Positions 7,506 through 8,753 of a stretch of DNA of 8,753 nucleotides are shown here, one piece after another. The notes under the pieces are model-generated. The model was not told the DNA's origin. It made no database searches and worked only from the letters and a program-made list of their open reading frames with translations. Numbering within the stretch: the first letter of the stretch is position 1; the number at the start of each line of letters is the position of its first letter. The DNA lies in the NCBI GenBank assembly GCA_028292075.1, contig JAQGNA010000106.1:1-8753 (forward strand), written 5' to 3'. Both the position numbers and the translations under genes were made by a program. Source of the stretch: Rhodoferax sp. Its GTDB lineage: Bacteria; Pseudomonadota; Gammaproteobacteria; Burkholderiales; Burkholderiaceae.

Positions 7506-8486
7506 ATGAGCACTCTCGAAGTCGTGCGCGACGCGCAATCCGTTGAAGCCTACAACCCGCTGGCCAAGCAAAAGGCCGGCGCCAAGCTGTCGCGCATCCC
7601 TGTCAAGGTGGTCCAGGGCGAAGTGCTGAAGAAGCCCGATTGGATTCGCGTGAAGGCCGGTTCGCCGACCACGCGTTTCTACGAGATCAAGCAGATCCTG
7701 CGGGAGAGCAACCTGCACACCGTGTGCGAGGAAGCCAGCTGCCCGAACATCGGCGAATGCTTTGGCAAAGGCACGGCCACCTTCATGATCATGGGCGACA
7801 AGTGCACGCGCCGTTGCCCGTTCTGCGACGTGGGCCACGGCCGGCCAGACCCGCTCGACCAGGCCGAACCGCTGAACCTCGCGAAGACCATCGCCCGGCT
7901 CAAGCTCAAGTACGTGGTGATCACCAGCGTGGACCGCGACGACCTGCGCGACGGCGGCAGCGGTCATTTCGTTGAATGCATCCGCAACATCCGCGATCTG
8001 TCGCCCCAGACGCAAATTGAAATTCTCGTGCCCGACTTCCGTGGCCGCGACGACCGTGCCCTCGAGATCCTCAAGGCCGCGCCACCGGACGTGATGAACC
8101 ACAACCTCGAGACCGCGCCGCGCCTCTACAAGGAAGCCCGCCCCGGCAGCGACTACCAATTCAGCTTGAACCTGTTGAAGAAGTTCAAGGCGCTGCACCC
8201 CAGCGTACCGACCAAGAGCGGCATCATGGTGGGCCTCGGAGAAACCGACGAAGAGATCCTGCAGGTGATGCGGGACATGCGCGCGCACGACATCGACATG
8301 CTGACCATCGGCCAGTACCTGTCGCCCAGCACCAGCCACCTTCCGGTGCGCCGCTACGTGCACCCGGACACCTTCAAGATGTTCGAGGAAGAAGCCTACA
8401 AGATGGGTTTCAGCCACGCCGCCGTGGGTGCGATGGTGCGATCGAGCTACCACGCCGACGAACAGGCGCACGCCGCGGGCGTCTGA
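7506..8486 (+). CDS. lipA: Lipoyl synthase LipA (radical SAM)
   Basis: Inserts two sulfur atoms into protein-bound octanoyl groups to make the lipoyl cofactor. The 326-residue protein has both iron-sulfur motifs: the auxiliary cluster cysteines Cys74, Cys79 and Cys85 ([12 protein letters not shown]) and the radical-SAM cysteines Cys100, Cys104 and Cys107 (CTRRCPFC). The C-terminal RSSY (312-315) provides the serine that ligates the auxiliary cluster. Other family segments are [28 protein letters not shown] and [12 protein letters not shown] chose the ATG at 7506, 4 bases after the lipB stop, because it gives the usual beta-proteobacterial N-terminus; an in-frame ATG at 7395 would overlap lipB by over 100 bases. 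No strong ribosome-binding site is visible, so translation is probably coupled to lipB. An intrinsic terminator follows directly. Confidence 0.97.
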   Translation: MSTLEVVRDAQSVEAYNPLAKQKAGAKLSRIPVKVVQGEVLKKPDWIRVKAGSPTTRFYEIKQILRESNLHTVCEEASCPNIGECFGKGTATFMIMGDKCTRRCPFCDVGHGRPDPLDQAEPLNLAKTIARLKLKYVVITSVDRDDLRDGGSGHFVECIRNIRDLSPQTQIEILVPDFRGRDDRALEILKAAPPDVMNHNLETAPRLYKEARPGSDYQFSLNLLKKFKALHPSVPTKSGIMVGLGETDEEILQVMRDMRAHDIDMLTIGQYLSPSTSHLPVRRYVHPDTFKMFEEEAYKMGFSHAAVGAMVRSSYHADEQAHAAGV

Positions 8487-8491
8487 CGCCA

Positions 8492-8512
8492 CGGGGCCAC
8501 GGCCCCGCTTTT
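8492..8512 (+). terminator. Intrinsic terminator after lipA
   Basis: A GC-only stem (CGGGGC/GCCCCG, loop CACG) begins 5 bases after the lipA stop and is followed by CTTTT. It should end the dat-ybeD-lipB-lipA transcript. On the opposite strand no T-run follows the stem, so it is unlikely to serve the converging gene well. Confidence 0.75.
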
Positions 8513-8548
8513 CACTTCAGGCGGATGCTGGCCCCCGAGCCCGACCAG

Positions 8549-8753
8549 CTAGCCCGCGCCGAGTGGCGCAGGGCCGGAATCCCGTGGGGCGCCACTGGAC
8601 GCCATGGGAGGCACCGGCTCGGTGATGGCCAGCGCAGGCTCGTCGGCCGAGATCACTCGTTGCGCCCAGGGCGCGAGCCGGGCCGCATCGGCCCGCAGCA
8701 CCTCCTGCTTCACCGCCAGGATCTGCGTCGGGTGCATTGAAAAACTTCGCAGC
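8549..8753 (-). CDS. Unrecognised protein, C-terminal end only (partial)
   Basis: An open minus-strand frame enters from the right window edge and stops with TAG at 8549, giving the last 67 residues of a gene whose start lies outside. An in-frame ATG at 8735-8737 exists, but the frame is open upstream of it, so I do not take it as the start. The visible part contains HPTQILAVKQEVLRADAA, then APWAQRVISADEPALAI, and ends in a Pro/Ala/Gly-rich, probably disordered tail. Codon third positions are strongly GC-biased in this frame down to the tail, which supports real coding. I do not recognise the family. It converges on lipA with 62 bases between the two stop codons. Confidence 0.5.
   Translation of the reverse strand, partial: LRSFSMHPTQILAVKQEVLRADAARLAPWAQRVISADEPALAITEPVPPMASSGAPRDSGPAPLGAG

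Noticed and set aside
7470..8492. Minus-strand open frame of 340 codons opposite lipA
   Set aside because: Shadow of lipA, whose cysteine motifs are intact on the plus strand.
8525..8740. Plus-strand frame of 71 codons after lipA
   Set aside because: Arg/Gly/His-rich translation, located downstream of the lipA terminator, and opposed by a minus-strand frame with better codon bias.

Overview
This window is ordinary chromosomal sequence from a beta-proteobacterium of the order Burkholderiales, most likely family Comamonadaceae (Acidovorax/Variovorax-type). That placement is inference from recognised protein sequences, high GC with strong GC bias at third codon positions, and gene order; no rRNA or other marker is present. 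The genes look native: base composition and codon use are even throughout, and I see no tRNA, rRNA, insertion sequence, CRISPR array or prophage gene.

Left part (1-3704, minus strand): the first half of the F1Fo ATP synthase operon, read right to left as atpI - atpB (a) - atpE (c) - atpF (b) - atpH (delta) - atpA (alpha, cut by the window edge at residue 295). This is the usual bacterial order. The catalytic and proton-path residues I checked are present: the alpha Walker A, subunit a Arg223 and subunit c Asp60. A perfect TATAAT box lies upstream of atpI. The atpE leader has a strong Shine-Dalgarno preceded by a T-rich tract, which would fit the high copy number of subunit c.

Middle (3705-5454): a 181-bp divergent intergenic region, then two plus-strand genes 6 bp apart. 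The first is a small four-helix CopD-family membrane protein. The second is a predicted lipoprotein with a metallo-beta-lactamase (NAPE-PLD/RomA-like) domain, whose metal motif reads HxHxEH instead of HxHxDH.

Right part (5514-8486, plus strand): a PLP-dependent D-amino-acid aminotransferase, a DUF493/YbeD protein, lipB and lipA, closely spaced and followed by an intrinsic terminator. LipB moves octanoate from acyl carrier protein to lipoyl domains and LipA inserts the sulfurs, so the pair supplies lipoate to pyruvate and 2-oxoglutarate dehydrogenases. The ybeD-lipB-lipA order is the same as in E. coli, where dacA (also a D-alanine gene) sits upstream; here a D-amino-acid aminotransferase holds that place.

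Right edge (8549-8753, minus strand): the 3' end of an unrecognised gene converging on lipA. I found no convincing new system. The most useful leads are the Asp-to-Glu change in the lipoprotein hydrolase, the atpE leader, and possible leaderless translation of the aminotransferase.
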